The notes beneath the pieces were generated by a model. The model was not told the origin of the DNA. It searched no databases and was given only the letters and a program-made list of their open reading frames with translations. The translations under genes and the position numbers were made by a program. This document shows positions 45,049-58,700 of a DNA stretch of 64,000 nucleotides, one piece after another. This DNA comes from Tetragonia tetragonoides (taxonomy: Eukaryota > Streptophyta > Magnoliopsida > Caryophyllales > Aizoaceae), in assembly GCA_038025085.1 (NCBI GenBank), contig CM076145.1:13737000-13800999 (forward strand), read 5' to 3'. Every line of letters starts with the position of its first letter. Position 1 is the stretch's first letter.

Positions 45049-47823
45049 AATCAACTATCCCCACATTCTCATAATTCTTTTTTTCGAATTCCCTTCTCCC
45101 CAATGACAAGTGCTATCTCATTCTTCCTGTTGATATAACTTTTATCTCAAGTATTCCTCATTTTTCAGTTTTGTTAAAGTTTCGCTTGAAATTTATATCG
45201 TTTGGTGGGTTTTTTTGGAATTGAAATCACTCTACTATCTAGGTATGTTCGCAGTTCAACCAAAAAAATATCCTTTGGAACTGATCACAACCTATGTTCG
45301 CAGTTCCACTTTTATGTAGACAGATTTCTTTAAGGGTTGCAGTTATACTGATAAAAATTGTCAAGACTTTGAAGGGGTGTGAATCAGATTGCTAAGGATA
45401 ATTTCTACTTTCAACTACTAATATTCCCCTTTTATTTTGGAACACTTATAGGTTATAGTTTGCTAATTTGATGATGCAAAATACATAAACACAACCCACT
45501 AGAGTCTTCAATCATTGACAATTTAAAGAGAATAGACCATCCAAAATGGGCAAAAAAGAAAGACATGCTACAAGATGAATGTTCACCAGTGTTTTGTTTC
45601 ATATATTACATTACCATGATTGTGGGTGCATATGTACTAGACGTGGCTACTGCTATTATACATGAATTGGTTGCTCTCATATTGATGCGGGAAATTGAGG
45701 CTGCAATGCATATGTGTTGTTGTTGCACAATTAAGTTAATAATGGTTATCTTGATAAGAAATATGGATAATAATGAAGGTTTCAGTCCCCAATGTGTAAA
45801 AATTATGAGCTTCTTAACTCTTATTGAGATTCAAAAGTGATTACAATGCTAGCCCCAAGTTGGTGAGAATTAGTTTATAAACAATTCCAACAACATTGAT
45901 TCCTTTTTCTTCAATACGCCAATAGTAGTGATTCAAAAATTAATTTTTGAAATTTAGGATAATGGTGCTGCGACTTATGCATGATTTGAAGGCAGAAACT
46001 CAATTATGCAGCTGCGGCCAATGTGGACTCATGTGGAGAAGGTATGAACATGAAATTACTTTGGGCTCCATTGGTTGCAATATATAAATGTGAGATTGCA
46101 GACTGTTTTCACTTCTAATATGTTCTTTTAAAACTGTTATTTTTGTTGCAATAGATGTTTGATTACCCCTCAACCTGGTGCATCGATACGCAGTTTCATT
46201 GTTGTCTTCTGTATGTATGTTACACTCTCTGATGGCAATTCCTTCCCCTGAAAATTGGTGCCTTTACTTGGTTTTTAGTTGGAGAGATCTAATTAGGGGA
46301 GTAGGCACAGTCCCACAATTACATTAAGGAAACAATATGTATTTTACAGGTTATGCTTTTCAAAGAAGGTTAGTAATTATTATCAAGACTCAAGAGTACA
46401 GATTGTCTCTTTCATTGAGTTTCCAGGATACAGTTTGGTTGCCTCTGGTTTGAGCTGCCTTTTAAAATTGGCTTCTTTTTTTCTTTTGCTTTTTAATCTC
46501 CAACCGCTACTTTGAAGGTACTTGAGTAACTTGACTTTACAATTTGGGTACTTCAATGAATCTCTTAGAATGGTGAAAATGTAAACTATTGTAGTATAAA
46601 GTGAAATATGTGTGTGCCGTTTATAAAAGAAATTAATTTTTTGTGCTTTAAAGACCATAATTGATTGATTTAGAGGTGCGGTAAGATGGTGGAGTTAAAC
46701 AGATTTAAAGGAAAAAGGTATAGATAGGCTGTGAGATATGATGTATGAGTGACTATATATGTGCAGGAGAGATAAGTGTATGGTATAATGCCCTGCACAT
46801 GTGAGTTTTTGAATACCATAGAGTGCCACATTGACACCCTTTTCTTTTCTTTTTTTTTTTTGGAGAGGAAGCACCCTCTTTGGGAATGGATTAATATACT
46901 CATCATTTTCCCAAAAAAAAAATAAAAATGGTCAACTGTGTAGTGGTTGTTTGATATAATTGGTAACTCTATGTTACTCAATTGCCTTTGTTGTTTTGAT
47001 ATAATTGGTAACTCTATGTTACTCAATTGCCTTTGTTGTTTTAAAAAATTTATATAAGCTTTCTATTAGGAGGTGTTCCGACTGTGGGTTGGGGTTAGTG
47101 TGATGATATAGCTTACTAACCTGTTGTCTCCAATGTGCTGGCTACACCCCTGATTTTTTTTTCTGATCGGATTAGAAAACTAATACTCAAAGTTCTGCCA
47201 GTGGCAATTTGGAAGCAAGATACAATTCTGACTTAGGTGATTTGAGATTCATGAGAAATGATTCTTTTATTCTGTGTCTGATGTGCTCAATGGCTTGGGT
47301 TTCTTCCTGGAATGTTTACTGTGTACATCTATCATCATCCGTGCATACAATGTCCTTAAGTCTATTAATGGACTCCAAAAAGGGGAAATTAAAAAAAAGA
47401 GAGAGAGAGTAATGTTATCTGAACAGGGATGGTTTCATTGATAAATACGACAATGTTTAGAATAGGGAGGGTTCGATTTCAAGTTTAGATGTTGCTTTGC
47501 AGTAGTCATAGTAAATTTTATTTTCTTAAAGGTTAGCTTCCTTCTCTGATCTACAGAATAGTTGAGGAGTGTCTTATGGAAGACCCTAAAATAGCTTATA
47601 AGTTGTGGGTCAAATAACTTTTTTTTTTCAGATGCTACTCTCACAAGCATATAAAATTAAACTCTTGGACCAACAACTTATAAGCTCTCCCAAATATAGC
47701 ACAATTTTCATTTAGATCTCAATTTATGGCAAAGGTGTTCTTATATCATAGCATATTGTATGTTTATCAAGGATGGGAAATAGCTATTTAAGTGCATTAT
47801 GCTTTACCACGTTCCTCTATCTC
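45049..47823. other. Intron or intergenic, no firm feature
   Basis: If the exon at 44,902 is real this is its downstream gene body. The 91-codon plus frame at 45,565-45,840 shows no known domain. A 46-bp tandem duplication lies at 46,949-47,041. No transposon ends were found. Confidence 0.35.
46949..47041. repeat. 46-bp tandem duplication
   Basis: Two exact head-to-tail copies of a unit beginning GATATAATTGGTAACTCTAT. No coding context. Confidence 0.85.
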
Positions 47824-47826
47824 TTA

Positions 47827-48067
47827 TGCCTCGTTTACTAGCTTGCAAACAAAGGTAATGCAATGTAATCATTTTGTAGAGTAAATGTTGGGTGAAAAGT
47901 GAAGGAGTTGGAGGAGAGGGATGGGAAAAGTGGGGTTGATTGCATCATTCAATGTAATCACAATTGCTCAACTTTTCCCATGTAATGTTGATTACTTTGA
48001 GTGATGTAATCAACCTTACTTTTCCCATCTCCTTCCTTTCCCTCCTTGCAAGCTAGTAAACACCACC
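47827..48067. mobile_element. Tourist-like MITE
   Basis: The arms CGTTTACTAGCTTGCAA and the inverted TGTTTACTAGCTTGCAA lie at the ends. TTA flanks both sides (47,824-47,826 and 48,068-48,070). The interior halves pair through TGTAATCA/TGATTACA-type words. Length is 241 bp. Confidence 0.75.
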
Positions 48068-48688
48068 TTATTATTTGCTGTATTGTTTTTGGATATTCCA
48101 ATATCTCTATCAGAGTTTTTCTTTACAGTGTAGTAAGAGCAAGATATTAATTGAGTTCAGATGATGTTGATTAGAAGATCGATGCAAATGGATTACCATT
48201 TACCGGCCAATTAGCAGATGTATGTAGACGTGCTGTAATCATATGGGTCCAAAGTCCGAGAAGGGAACACAGAGTTCACAGCATCGACTTTGCTAGATAG
48301 GAGAGTCTGTTCGACATTATCATGCTCGCTACCATATTTTGTAAATGGAACTTCTTAGTTTGATAAAGTTTTGATGTTTGATGGTGCAGTCAATGTGTAG
48401 ACTTGATTAAATTTTTGTAAAAGGAATTTCTTGAGTTGTTATGATTGTGATTAGAGGATACATAGTAGGCCCTCATACATAGTTAAGCGAAGTAGCTTAA
48501 ACAAAGCTACTCTCCAGTGTTCTATCTTCGATCGTTTATTAAGTGTGAGCAGACTGAGTAAAAATCATTTGCTCAAGCGGGAACAGTCTTTCTGATTTCA
48601 CTGCGATAAGGTTTGTGACTTTTTATTTAGCATAGACTACTGGAATAGAATAAAACTCATTCAGATTTGGAGGCCTTTGCATTCTGAT

Positions 48689-49321
48689 TAGACCTAGCAA
48701 AGCTGACTCGGACCCGATAACCCGACCCGAAATAGCTGATCCGATACCTGATTTTGACCCGAATAGTAAACCCAAAGTTGAACCGAAACCGAAAGTCAAT
48801 CCGACCCAAACCTAACCCGGCTCGAAACCGATCTGATCCGAATGACCCGAAGTTAACCGATCTGAATGCTACTCAAGAAATAATGATCCGAACCCGAATC
48901 GAATCCGATTCCAACCCGATCCGAATGTGAAAGATTGCAAGTGTAAAACTTTCATTTTTTTGCTTATTTGTGCCATTAACATAGTATAATAAGAATATTT
49001 TACTCTTTACAAACGTCTTTTTATTGTTTTCGAAAGGAAAATTATAAATAAATCATTATATCCCATGTTTAATTGTAAAATTCACAATAATATAAACCCG
49101 ATTTGAATCTGAACTCGAAAAGAACCGGAAATCCGAATCCATACCCGACCCGAATGTATTTGACCCGCGAATCGAACCTGAAGCAGCTTGAGCAAATTAA
49201 AACCAAACCCGAACCGTGTTGAATCAAATTCGAACCGAACCCAGATAAATTGGTTCGAAAATAATCTGAACCGAAATGATTCGAACTGAACCCAATCCGA
49301 CCAACCCGTTTGCCAGGTCTA
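48689..49321. mobile_element. hAT-like inverted-repeat element, ACCCGA-word type
   Basis: The left tip TAGACCTAGCAAAG matches the inverted right tip TAGACCTGGCAAACGGG. Both arms are made of ACCCGA/CCGAAC words. The flanking duplication is not clear. It shares the tip TAGACCTGGC with the outer element at 40,690-42,204. Confidence 0.65.
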
Positions 49322-49499
49322 AATTTCTCATGATGTTTCTGATCACATGAACACAACTTCTTTACTGATCATATGCTCTCAATATCTAGCAATAAGTTGG
49401 TGATTTCTTTCGTATGTCTCCACCTCTGTTACGTGAGAAGCCGGACTCTCAGGGATTGAAAATGATTGCATGCTCATCTGCCATAAAATTGACTAGAAG

Positions 49500-49758
49500 G
49501 GAAGCCATATATATATATATATTACACCTCCAACCGTATTCCATTTTTCTTCTTCTTTTGCACTATAAAAATTGTAAAGATCTTGGAGATTGCATCATAC
49601 AGTAGAAAATTGGCATTTCCAAAAAATTACAATTATTTCAAATCTTTTTCTTATGAAGAGTTTTTATGGGTGCCCCGAGTAAAAAAAGTATAACCTTTAC
49701 AAAACACACGACTTTTAAAAATATAGTCACCCGTGCAACGCACAAGGTCGCATACTAG
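49500..49758 (+). mobile_element. Helitron-like 3' end
   Basis: A hairpin (CCGTGC-AAC-GCAC, partly decayed) at 49,731-49,743 is followed by CTAG and T at 49,755-49,759. The start is unknown; the left border is only an estimate near the TATATATATA tract. Confidence 0.4.
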
Positions 49759-50268
49759 TGAGTATATATAAATAGAGTTTTGAACAAGAGAAATGACTAG
49801 AGTTCTACTTTCAATAAAATGTAGACATAGTTGCAACATAAACAACATATAACTTTTTATTCAAGTTTCAAAGATTTTAATTTTTTACACCATTACAAAG
49901 AGCACGAAATATATTTTATATTAAGACCCATTTTGATTATAATAGTATATTTTACAAATAATACAATGTGCTTACAAGTCTAGGTTTGAAGACGTTCCAT
50001 GAGAATGACAGTATTTATGTATACAATAACACATGCCATATGTCAGTGTTTAAATTAATATTAGGAATAATCTAAATTCCACAACATAATTATGGTTAAA
50101 ACTACTAGCACCTAACTAGAAGCATATGGATTCTTTACAATAAACATATAACATTGTCTCCAGTGTTAATTTTCAAAAATAAAGTTTAAAAATATGATTA
50201 AATAAGATAAAATAAAATAACAAAACTTATAAAATTTGACTCGTACATCGCAGGGGCATAATTACTAG
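49759..50268 (+). mobile_element. Helitron-like element adjoining the previous end
   Basis: It begins right after the preceding CTAG/T (TATATATAAATAGAGTTTTG head) and ends CTAG/T at 50,265-50,269. The 3' hairpin is decayed (CGTACATCGCAGGGG). It repeats the end-to-start arrangement seen at 39,258. Confidence 0.4.
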
Positions 50269-50749
50269 TGTGTAATTAGATTTGGAGTTATCCTCGAGCA
50301 GAGATGTTCCTCATTTTTCTTACTAAAAGAAAAAATAAATAGTAAAAAAAAAAAAGAAGAAGGTACAATTGCAGATCCCACCCCACACTTGGGAGTTTGG
50401 ACTGTAAGGAAATCACATAAATAACTATAAAATTGATCCATCAATGATTTGGACAAATCTGAAACTACTTGACAATAATAAATGCAAGAAGCAAGGTGAA
50501 AATTGCAAGGCTAGATCTGTCATATCCCTTAAGGCCAGACATCTGTATTAAATTTTATGTTAGAACAACAACAAAATGTTTATGGGACATCTGTCTCTCA
50601 CAGCCTACAGCCCTCTAGGTAACATATTATAGTCATTTCAACCACATAAATAGACTAATAATGAACTCTGCCAACTTACTTTTGTTACAAGATCACATCA
50701 CTCCGGTTCATCTCCATTTCTATTTTATTTTTTTGAATGGGAAGAATAG
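50269..50749. other. Spacer downstream of UTP23, nothing recognised
   Basis: AT-rich sequence between the Helitron end and the MITE. No coding signal. Confidence 0.4.
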
Positions 50750-50842
50750 CACAAAAACTCATGAGGCGGCCTCATACAAGCATGACGTCAAGCTTGCCTA
50801 TAGATGTGGCTTCATGTTGAGGCGGTCTCATAAGAGACATTT
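50750..50842. mobile_element. GAGGCGGCCTC MITE, copy 2
   Basis: CACAAAAACTCATGAGGCGG at the left and GAGGCGGTCTCATAAGAGAC near the right match the arms of the copy at 42,908-43,030. The shared interior word is CAAGCATGACGTCA. Confidence 0.6.
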
Positions 50843-51202
50843 CCTTCCAGCTCAGTTGAACCCTGGGACTCCGGCAGGGGAAGATGCGAATTATCTTCAG
50901 CTCCAAGTAAGCATGCACAAATAGTCAACAGACTCAACACCAGCTATTTTCCAGTGCAAATGGCGATCATATTTATAGACACTCAAAAATAGGTGGTGAT
51001 TTCCGCAAAAAATCAACAGGGAAATAAACCTCAAGCACCAAAAAACCTGAATTATGCACCGGCCTATGTATCTCTAACTGAGACAACCGAAATATACGGT
51101 CAATCTAATCAGCTAAGTACTGGCTAAAGACGTTTTGGCCTTGAGAGATCTCTTCCTGTTCCTCGGCCTATTTCTTGGTGCATCACTACCTTCTTTGTCA
51201 TC

Positions 51203-52107
51203 CTGCATCCATAATTCACAGATGATTTGCTTGGTGAGGATAAAAGGTTTTCACTTGCCAGCACAACAAAAATACATATAGGCGGGACTACCACAGAAAT
51301 ACCTCTAATTCTGCAAACTAGATGAAATCCCCAGTATCATCATGAATAAAATGACAGTTATGGATTCAGCCACAAAGAGCATCAAGGGTACATAATGTAG
51401 CTACAACTATTCTTGCAATATTAAGACGACATGCATCCAAGTAAAAGGCTGATATGCATGGATATCAAAATGGAACATTACATGCTCTCAAAGTTCAACT
51501 AGATCAACAGAACCTTAATCCATTAGGTGGATTAGGGTACAAGAATCCTCCACCAATGAACTAGCACAACAAGACGCCTAACTTATTATTGGCGGTTTAA
51601 AACTGAACTTACTCTAACATGCAAATGATACTCCTGTCAGGCTGAAAGCCTGAAAGTAATAATTCCCATCTCCTAGATTATTATGTTCACTACTTTAGCA
51701 TCCCAAACTATATCCCAAAAGCTTTCTATAGTAATACACAAGTACACAACCCTCACATCTACCCTTCACTCGAGGCTATTTCTTAAACAATTAAGGAGGC
51801 TCATATCATGTGCGCCAAAGTTAAAGAAGAATATCAGTTGGCAAGTACTATGGAGGCTACAGAATATAAATGTCCACATTGTTAGAATAACATTTTACAT
51901 CCACAGAACCATCAACATTATTCAAAGAAACATGAATTTTTGGCGACATAACAGGACGATACGGAAACTACTACTAGTCAGCTACCTATGTCATTCTTAA
52001 TAAGTCCTAATAGAGCTCTTAGCCTGAAAGGACTAGCAACCATGACAAGGATTCAATTCTCTTTTTTCTAGAGGTTTAAGAAGAAACTGGGTTTATGGAG
52101 TCATGGA
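51203..52107. other. UTP23 intron, nothing recognised
   Basis: This is intron sequence between the last exon and the hAT-like element. The 105-codon plus frame at 51,683-52,000 is low-complexity and not credible. Confidence 0.45.
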
Positions 52108-52743
52108 CAGGAGTGGCCACAAGCCAAACTGTTCGGGCTCGACTTGGTAGAACCTCTACTCGGGCTTGGTTCGAATAGTTGAACCAAACTCAAACTTTAA
52201 GTTCAGGCTCGTTTGATAAACGAACCAAACCCAAGCTTCATGGTGTTCGGCTGGAAAGCTCGTGAGCCTCAAACAAACACGTTTATTCTACATTTTTAAA
52301 ATTTTTTGAATAATTTAAAATAACTAATATTTGTTTTTCCTAATAATTATGTTAAAATATCTTTTTTGTTTGTCATTATATTTTTTTCAAATGTTATTTT
52401 CGTAAAATTAGTTAGCGTTCTCATTGAGTGAACGAATTAAACTTTGTTAGTCATAGACAACTAGGATAATGAACTATAAATTATTTTCATATCATTTGGC
52501 GATTTCATATCATGCAATATTAGAGATGTTCTAAATTTAATTGAAAGATTAAAATAGAATTTACATATTCGACAAAAGTTCGAGTTCGAGCTCGAGTTTG
52601 GTAATTTTTAATCAAGCCAAGCTTGAGCTCATTTGTGGCTCAAACCGAGTTCGGCTCAAGTTCGAGTTCGAAAATTTTAAAACGAGCCAAACCCAAGTTT
52701 GGCAGTGTTAGGCTCAGCTCGGCTTGGCTCGTGGCCAGCCCTA
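52108..52743. mobile_element. hAT-like inverted-repeat element, GAGCTCG-word type
   Basis: The tips CAGGAGTGGCCACAAGCCAA and the inverted TAGGGCTGGCCACGAGCCAA are flanked by the exact 8-bp duplication GTCATGGA (52,100-52,107 and 52,744-52,751). The arms are rich in GAACCAAAC/GTTCGAG words around an AT-rich core. It lies in a UTP23 intron. Confidence 0.85.
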
Positions 52744-53004
52744 GTCATGGACAACGATGGGAAAGGGCTCTTAGACATATTTCTTGTTGTGTAAGCCTTT
52801 ACAGTTTACATAATCAATGCTCTAGTGCAGAGCCCTTAAACCGTGTTCTAATCACTAGCAAAGTTAGCTCCAACTACTTATAATCTTACACTAAACCAGA
52901 ATACAAATGTCTTAGAACCAAAATTAGAGATTCAAATTTGGCTGACATTCTCCACACCTCTTCTAAATTTTGAAATGACGGAAGCCATGGCTTGATAACT
53001 CTTT

Positions 53005-53054
53005 TTTAGACAACATGGGTGTCCAACTTTTGCTTAACTAATCCCATGGGCCCT
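53005..53054. repeat. Short dispersed repeat, copy 1
   Basis: About 50 bp (TTAGACAACATGGGTGTCC ... TAATCCCATGGGCCCT) is repeated at 62,245-62,294 with about 80% identity. Both copies lie in UTP23 introns. It may be the end of a SINE family. Confidence 0.5.
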
Positions 53055-53878
53055 GAAAATGGCATGATAACTCTTAACAACAATCTTGCTCTACATCTAA
53101 TCGCCACAACAGCAGCCACATCAAAAGTTCATTCTCGGGGTAAATCCAATACAACCTATTCAGCAGAAGCCACGTCCATCACCTTCACCTGTCTATGCTC
53201 CTTTGTTTGAACTTCCTCTTTAGGTCAAACCATAGTTACACGAAACGCGGATTCATCCGGGTCATGGGAGGGGAACGGCAACGCAATTTTTATGAATCGG
53301 GAACGAGGGGGATCGTGATATGCTAGCCAACAAGATATGCTAATCAACATTACATGTGGTTTTGAACAAGAGATAATAAGTATCTTGTTTTTACTTCTAA
53401 GCCCAGATGTTCTAATTAAAGACAATGAGTTGATTTGTTAGTCATTCTTATGTTTTGACCTCTTTCTTTGTCTTTTTTATCCTGCTGACCTCCGGGACGG
53501 TGAGATCAGTGAATCGGGACAGAATCGTCCCCGGTTCTGGGACAATGACTCCGGGTCGTGGGACGCTGCCACGTTCCACGTTCCCTACAACTATGGGTCA
53601 AACTTGAACTTATGAAGCATATTATTGTTGATTGCATCATGAATTCATGATTATGGAACTTTCGTCATCAGCAGTTAGGCTTGTAGAATTCAAGCCAATA
53701 GCAACATATATAAAATGCATAAATTCTGTCCTTGAAGATTCATAAGTCATAGGTGCTTAATCTAAACATTGGCAACAATTCAAGACAACTGGAAAACATC
53801 TATGATCATTCAAGAAGCCAAGGCTATGAACCCCTCCTTACAAGTTAAACCTAACTGCATTTAAATGGAAGTCAACTG

Positions 53879-54095
53879 CTCCCTTTGTCCCAATATAATC
53901 TTCCCACTTCTATATGGCATGGTTATTTTAAGAGGGATGATTTTGGGGCAAACCTTTCCCCTTTCCCCTTTCCCCATACTTTTGCATATTGGGACTACAA
54001 GGGCTGAAAAGCAGGGGGTAGTTTGGTGATTTCATAAGGAAAAGTTTTGGGACCAATGCGAAACAAGTGGGTAGATGATTTTCGGACGGAGGGAG
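53879..54095. mobile_element. Stowaway-like MITE
   Basis: The left tip CTCCCTTTGTCCC and the inverted right tip CTCCCTCCGTCC are the Stowaway/Mariner signature. TA follows the right end; the left TA is mutated to TG. Confidence 0.75.
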
Positions 54096-55079
54096 TAACT
54101 TTTAAGATCATTATTTTGTCATTGTTCTTCATTAGAATAAACCATCTACTACTACTCAAGGCATGATTCTTTTGCTTTCGAATTGTAAGTGCGTTCCTTT
54201 CTACTGCACTCAGTATGAAGACAGCATAACTTTTGTTATTTAAAAAAACCTTTATACTCTTTTCATTATTATAGACGTAAGTAGTTTTTTCGGAAACACA
54301 GTATCTAATGAGCAAACATCAACGCTTCTTCTATGGAGTAAGGCATGTACAGTCATTCCAGAGATTAAATGGACCAACCTTTTTCAATTTAGGGTCTGCA
54401 CTACCAGGATTCTTTTTCTTCTTGCATGAAAGTGGATTTGGACCCTGCAGAGGATTGATACAGCAATTAGAAGTCTGTGAGTGACCATATTAAAAAAAAT
54501 AATTAAATCTTCAAAGACCGGTCCCTAGATACTTCAATAAGACTTGTCCTCATTCAATAGAGAGAATAAAAGAGGTCAGGTTGAACAGATCAGTAACTGA
54601 TTTAAAAAGAATTAATGCTTTGATCTTTTGGACAATGGACATCGTGAACAGTCTTATGAATTACTGGGCAAATGCTCAGAGTCTGGAAGCAATCTTAGAG
54701 AAAATGGGGGCTGCCTCTTCAAAAAAGCATGAATATTATGCAAAATCCTTACAAGATCACATGAGGTTATATTGTAGTACTCCCTAGGAAAGACATGATG
54801 AGACAATAAGAATTGACAGAGTCCATAGACTCCATACATACATAGTATTTCCGTTGCATGTGAACTATATATCAGCCTATCAGGGTCCAGATTTCAGATT
54901 TCGCTGAGAACTTCTTACATTTAATAATTATAACTATCTTCCTACAAAATCTTTCATAAGTGTCTTAAAACTATAGCATCAGTGTTTCTGAACAAACTAA
55001 ACTTTGCAGGTTATCAATCATAATGAGTGTCTTTTTTTTGTGTTTTTTTTTTTTGCCACGCGGAGAGGGGGGGGGGGGG

Positions 55080-55741
55080 TGATGTGAAATAAGTAACAAA
55101 ACGAAAATTAACCTTTGATAGTATCACACAAAGGGATCTTGTTCAAGAATCACTCAAGAACAACTCACAAATCACTCGTAAGGGTTTCAACCTGAATCAC
55201 TCAGTTTGAGGGGTAAATACTCACGTATTCAATAATTAATCATCAAAGCACGAGTTTACAATAGCAAAGCTCTCCCCTATTTATAGACAAAGAAATCTAA
55301 AGCTATTCGGAATCCTAATCCTAGTCCAAATAGGAAACTAACTACGAAACTGACTACAATTGTAAAACGAGCTAATTAACAGCTTTCCTAATACCTAACG
55401 GACTCCTAATGCTACTAATAATCAGAATACTACTTTCCTAAACATATTCTAACTCATTAAGGAAATAGGCAAACGAAATCAAACTCAAACAGCTAATTAC
55501 TTGGCGCCCAAGGCTCAAAACGCTGGAACAGTTTCCTTGGCGCCCAAGGCTTCTTCTTTTCAGCTTCTAGTCATCTTCTTGCCACTCTAACATAGTTACC
55601 TCACACTTTACCTCACATGGCATTATACTCTTGGCAATGAGCAACTCAAGATCAAGCATTAACGTTTCAAGAACTGGGTTCTTGGGCGTTCTTGATTCAT
55701 CGTCTTCTTGCTTGTCCTTTAACGTACTTGCTCCTGCATCA
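55080..55741 (-). repeat. 3' LTR of the UTP23-intron Gypsy element
   Basis: 662 bp. It contains the TATA box (minus strand CTATAAATAGGGG near 55,275-55,287) and the last codons of the pol frame, which runs into the LTR and stops at 55,567. Confidence 0.93.
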
Positions 55742-58700
55742 ACCTCCCCTTCTTTAAAAGAATTTGCCCTCAAATTCGTATCTTCTAAGTAAGGGCTATG
55801 ATCACCAACATTGAAGGTTGAGCTCACGTTTCCATACTCACTAGGAAGATCAATCTTGTATGCATTGTCTCCAATCTTCTCTAGGACTTGAAAAGGACCA
55901 TCTGCTCGAGGCATAAGCTTGTTCTTGCGTCTTGAAGGAAATCTTTCTTTGCGCAGGTGTATCCAAACTAAGTCACCAGGTTCAAATAGAACTTGCTTTC
56001 TTCCCTTGTTAGCTCTAGCTTGGTACCTTGAGTTCATCTTCTCTACTCGCGCACGAACTTGCTCACAGGTCTTCTTGGAAGCTTGTTGTCTTGCCTTGGC
56101 ATCTACATTGATAACATCATCTCTAGGCAAAGACATGAAATCAATAGGCAAATAAGGATTAATGCCATACACAATCTCAAATGGAGAACGACCCGTGGTA
56201 AATCCAGGCTTTCTGTTATATGCAAACTCCGCATGTGCTAGCTTAATATCCCAATCTTTTGTGCTTCTACTCACCAACCCTCTAAGAAAAGTACCAAGGG
56301 TCCTGTTTGTAACCTTGGTTTGCCCATCTGTTTGTGGGTGATGTGAAGTGCTAAAGAGTAACTTCGTCCTAACGAGTCTCCAAAGTGTCTTCCAAAAGTA
56401 ACTCAGAAACTTAGTATCTCGATCCGACACAATGGTCTTGGGAATGCCATGTAGCCTCACTATCTCTTTATAGAACAAGTCAGCAACATGAGAGGCGTCA
56501 TCGATCTTGTGACATGGCACAAAGTGCGCCATCTTGGACAATCTATCAACAACAACCATCACAGCATCTTTTCCCCTTTGAGTTCTAGGGAGTGCCACAA
56601 TGAAATCCATGCTCACACTCTCCCAGGGAATGCTAGGAACCGGTAATGGTGTGTATAACCCTTTGTGAAAAGCACTCTTGGCCCGTTGACATGTAGCGCA
56701 TCTCGTCACAATAGCATGTACATCTTTGAGCATCTTAGGCCAATAAAAGTGTTCTTGTAACAGCTCAAGGGTTTTAGTTACTCCAAAATGTCCAGCTAAT
56801 CCTCCCGAGTGAACTTCTCTAACCAATAGCTCACGTACAGAGGACCTAGGAACGCAGAACTTGTTCCTCTTGAATAGAAACCCATCTTGTATGAAATAAT
56901 CACCATGCTCCCCTTCTTTGCAAGCTCTAAATGACTCAGAGAAATCAGCATCCTTGTCATATAGTTCTTGGAGATGTTCAAAGCCTAGGAGCTTCGCTTC
57001 AAGTGTCACAAGCAAGTGGTTTCTTCGTGAAAGAGCATTAGCAACAACATTGCTCTTCCCATCTTTGTACTTGGCTGAGAATGTAAAAGATTGTAGAAAC
57101 TCTACCCACTTGGCATGTCTAGGGTTTAGTTTCTGTTGGCCATGAATGTACTTGAGAGCTTCATGATCCGAGTGCAACACAAAAGGCTTAGGCCTTAAAT
57201 AATGGGACCAATGCTCCAAAGCTCTCACAATTGCATAGAACTCTCGATCATATGTAGAATAATTCAAACGAGCTCCATTCAATTTCTCACTAAAATAGGC
57301 AATAGGACGTTTTTCTTGAATTAAAACAGCGCCTATACCCACCCCACTAGCATCACATTCAACCTCAAACAATCTATCAAAATCGGGTAATGCTAGAATA
57401 GGTGCTTGACACAACTTCTCTTTGACCTCAACAAAGGCCTTTTGTGCACTTTCACTCCAATTAAACTCTCCTTTTTTCATTAATTCAGTTATAGGAGCAG
57501 TAATAGAACTAAAATTGCGTATAAACTTCCGATAAAATGATGCCAAGCCATGAAAACTACGTACCTCATGTATATTGGTTGGAGCTGGCCATGAAGCCAT
57601 AGCTTCTACCTTGGACGGATCAACATGTACACCATCTTTGGACACAATGTAACCAAGGAACATAACCTTAGGAAGCATGAAATCACACTTCTCTAACTTG
57701 CCAAAAACTGTTGTTCCTTTAGCTTCTCAAATACGCGCTGTAGATGTACTAGATGTTCCTCCTTGGTCTTGCTGAATATAAGAATATCATCAAGGTAAAC
57801 CACAACAAATTTACCAAGGAATGCTCTCAATACCTCGTTCATCAACCTCATGAATGTGCTAGGAGCGTTGCACAAGCCAAAAGGCATTACTAACCACTCA
57901 TACAAACCATGTCGTGTCTTGAACGCGATTTTCCATTCATCTCCCTCCTTGATTCTCACTTGATGGTATCCAGCTCTAAGATCTATCTTGGAAAACAACT
58001 GGGAACCATGTAGCTCGTCTAACATATCATCTAATCTTGGTATAGGGAACCTATATTTGATTGTGATATTGTTGACAGCTCTACTATCAATGCACATGCG
58101 CCATGTCCCATCTTTCTTAGGCACAAGTAACGCAGGAACAACGCATGGACTTAGACTTTGTCTCACATATCCTCTTTGCACAAGCTCTTAAACTTGTCTT
58201 TGTAACTCTTTGGCTTCTTCGGGGTTACACCGATATGCTGGCCTATTTGGAAGTGGTGCTCCAGGAACTAGGTCAATTTGGTGTTCTATGCCACGCATAG
58301 GAGGTAAACCAGGGGGTAACTCCTCGGGGAACACTTCTTTGAACCTCTCTAACAATAGGCGTAACTCAGGATCATAATTGGGATTGCTACACATGTTAGG
58401 TTCAAACAACAACACTAGGTAGCCCCTAGTTTCACTAGCCACCTCTTTTTCCATCTCTTTCTCTCCTATGACCATTACACGACTCGCCTTTTTACTAGCC
58501 TTTGCTTCTTTAACTTGAGTGGCAGTCAAGGGTAACAATTTGATTCGTTTCTGGTTATGCTCAACAGTATAGATATTGTTTACACCATCATGACCAACTT
58601 TCCTATCAAATTGCCAAGGACGACCTAACAATATATGACAAACACCCATAGGCAGTACATCACACCATAGATCGTCTTTATAACACCCTAAAGTAAAGCA

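Noticed and set aside
45957..46039. Second exon for the gene starting at 44,902
   Set aside because: It has a good acceptor and donor look, but joining it to the first exon gives a stop at once in the required phase.
49069..49356. Minus-strand frame rich in FRFGSG
   Set aside because: Translation of ACCCGA words in an inverted-repeat element.
55021..55079. Reliable 5-bp target duplication for the UTP23-intron Gypsy element
   Set aside because: Both flanks are G-runs, so any GGGGG match is uninformative.
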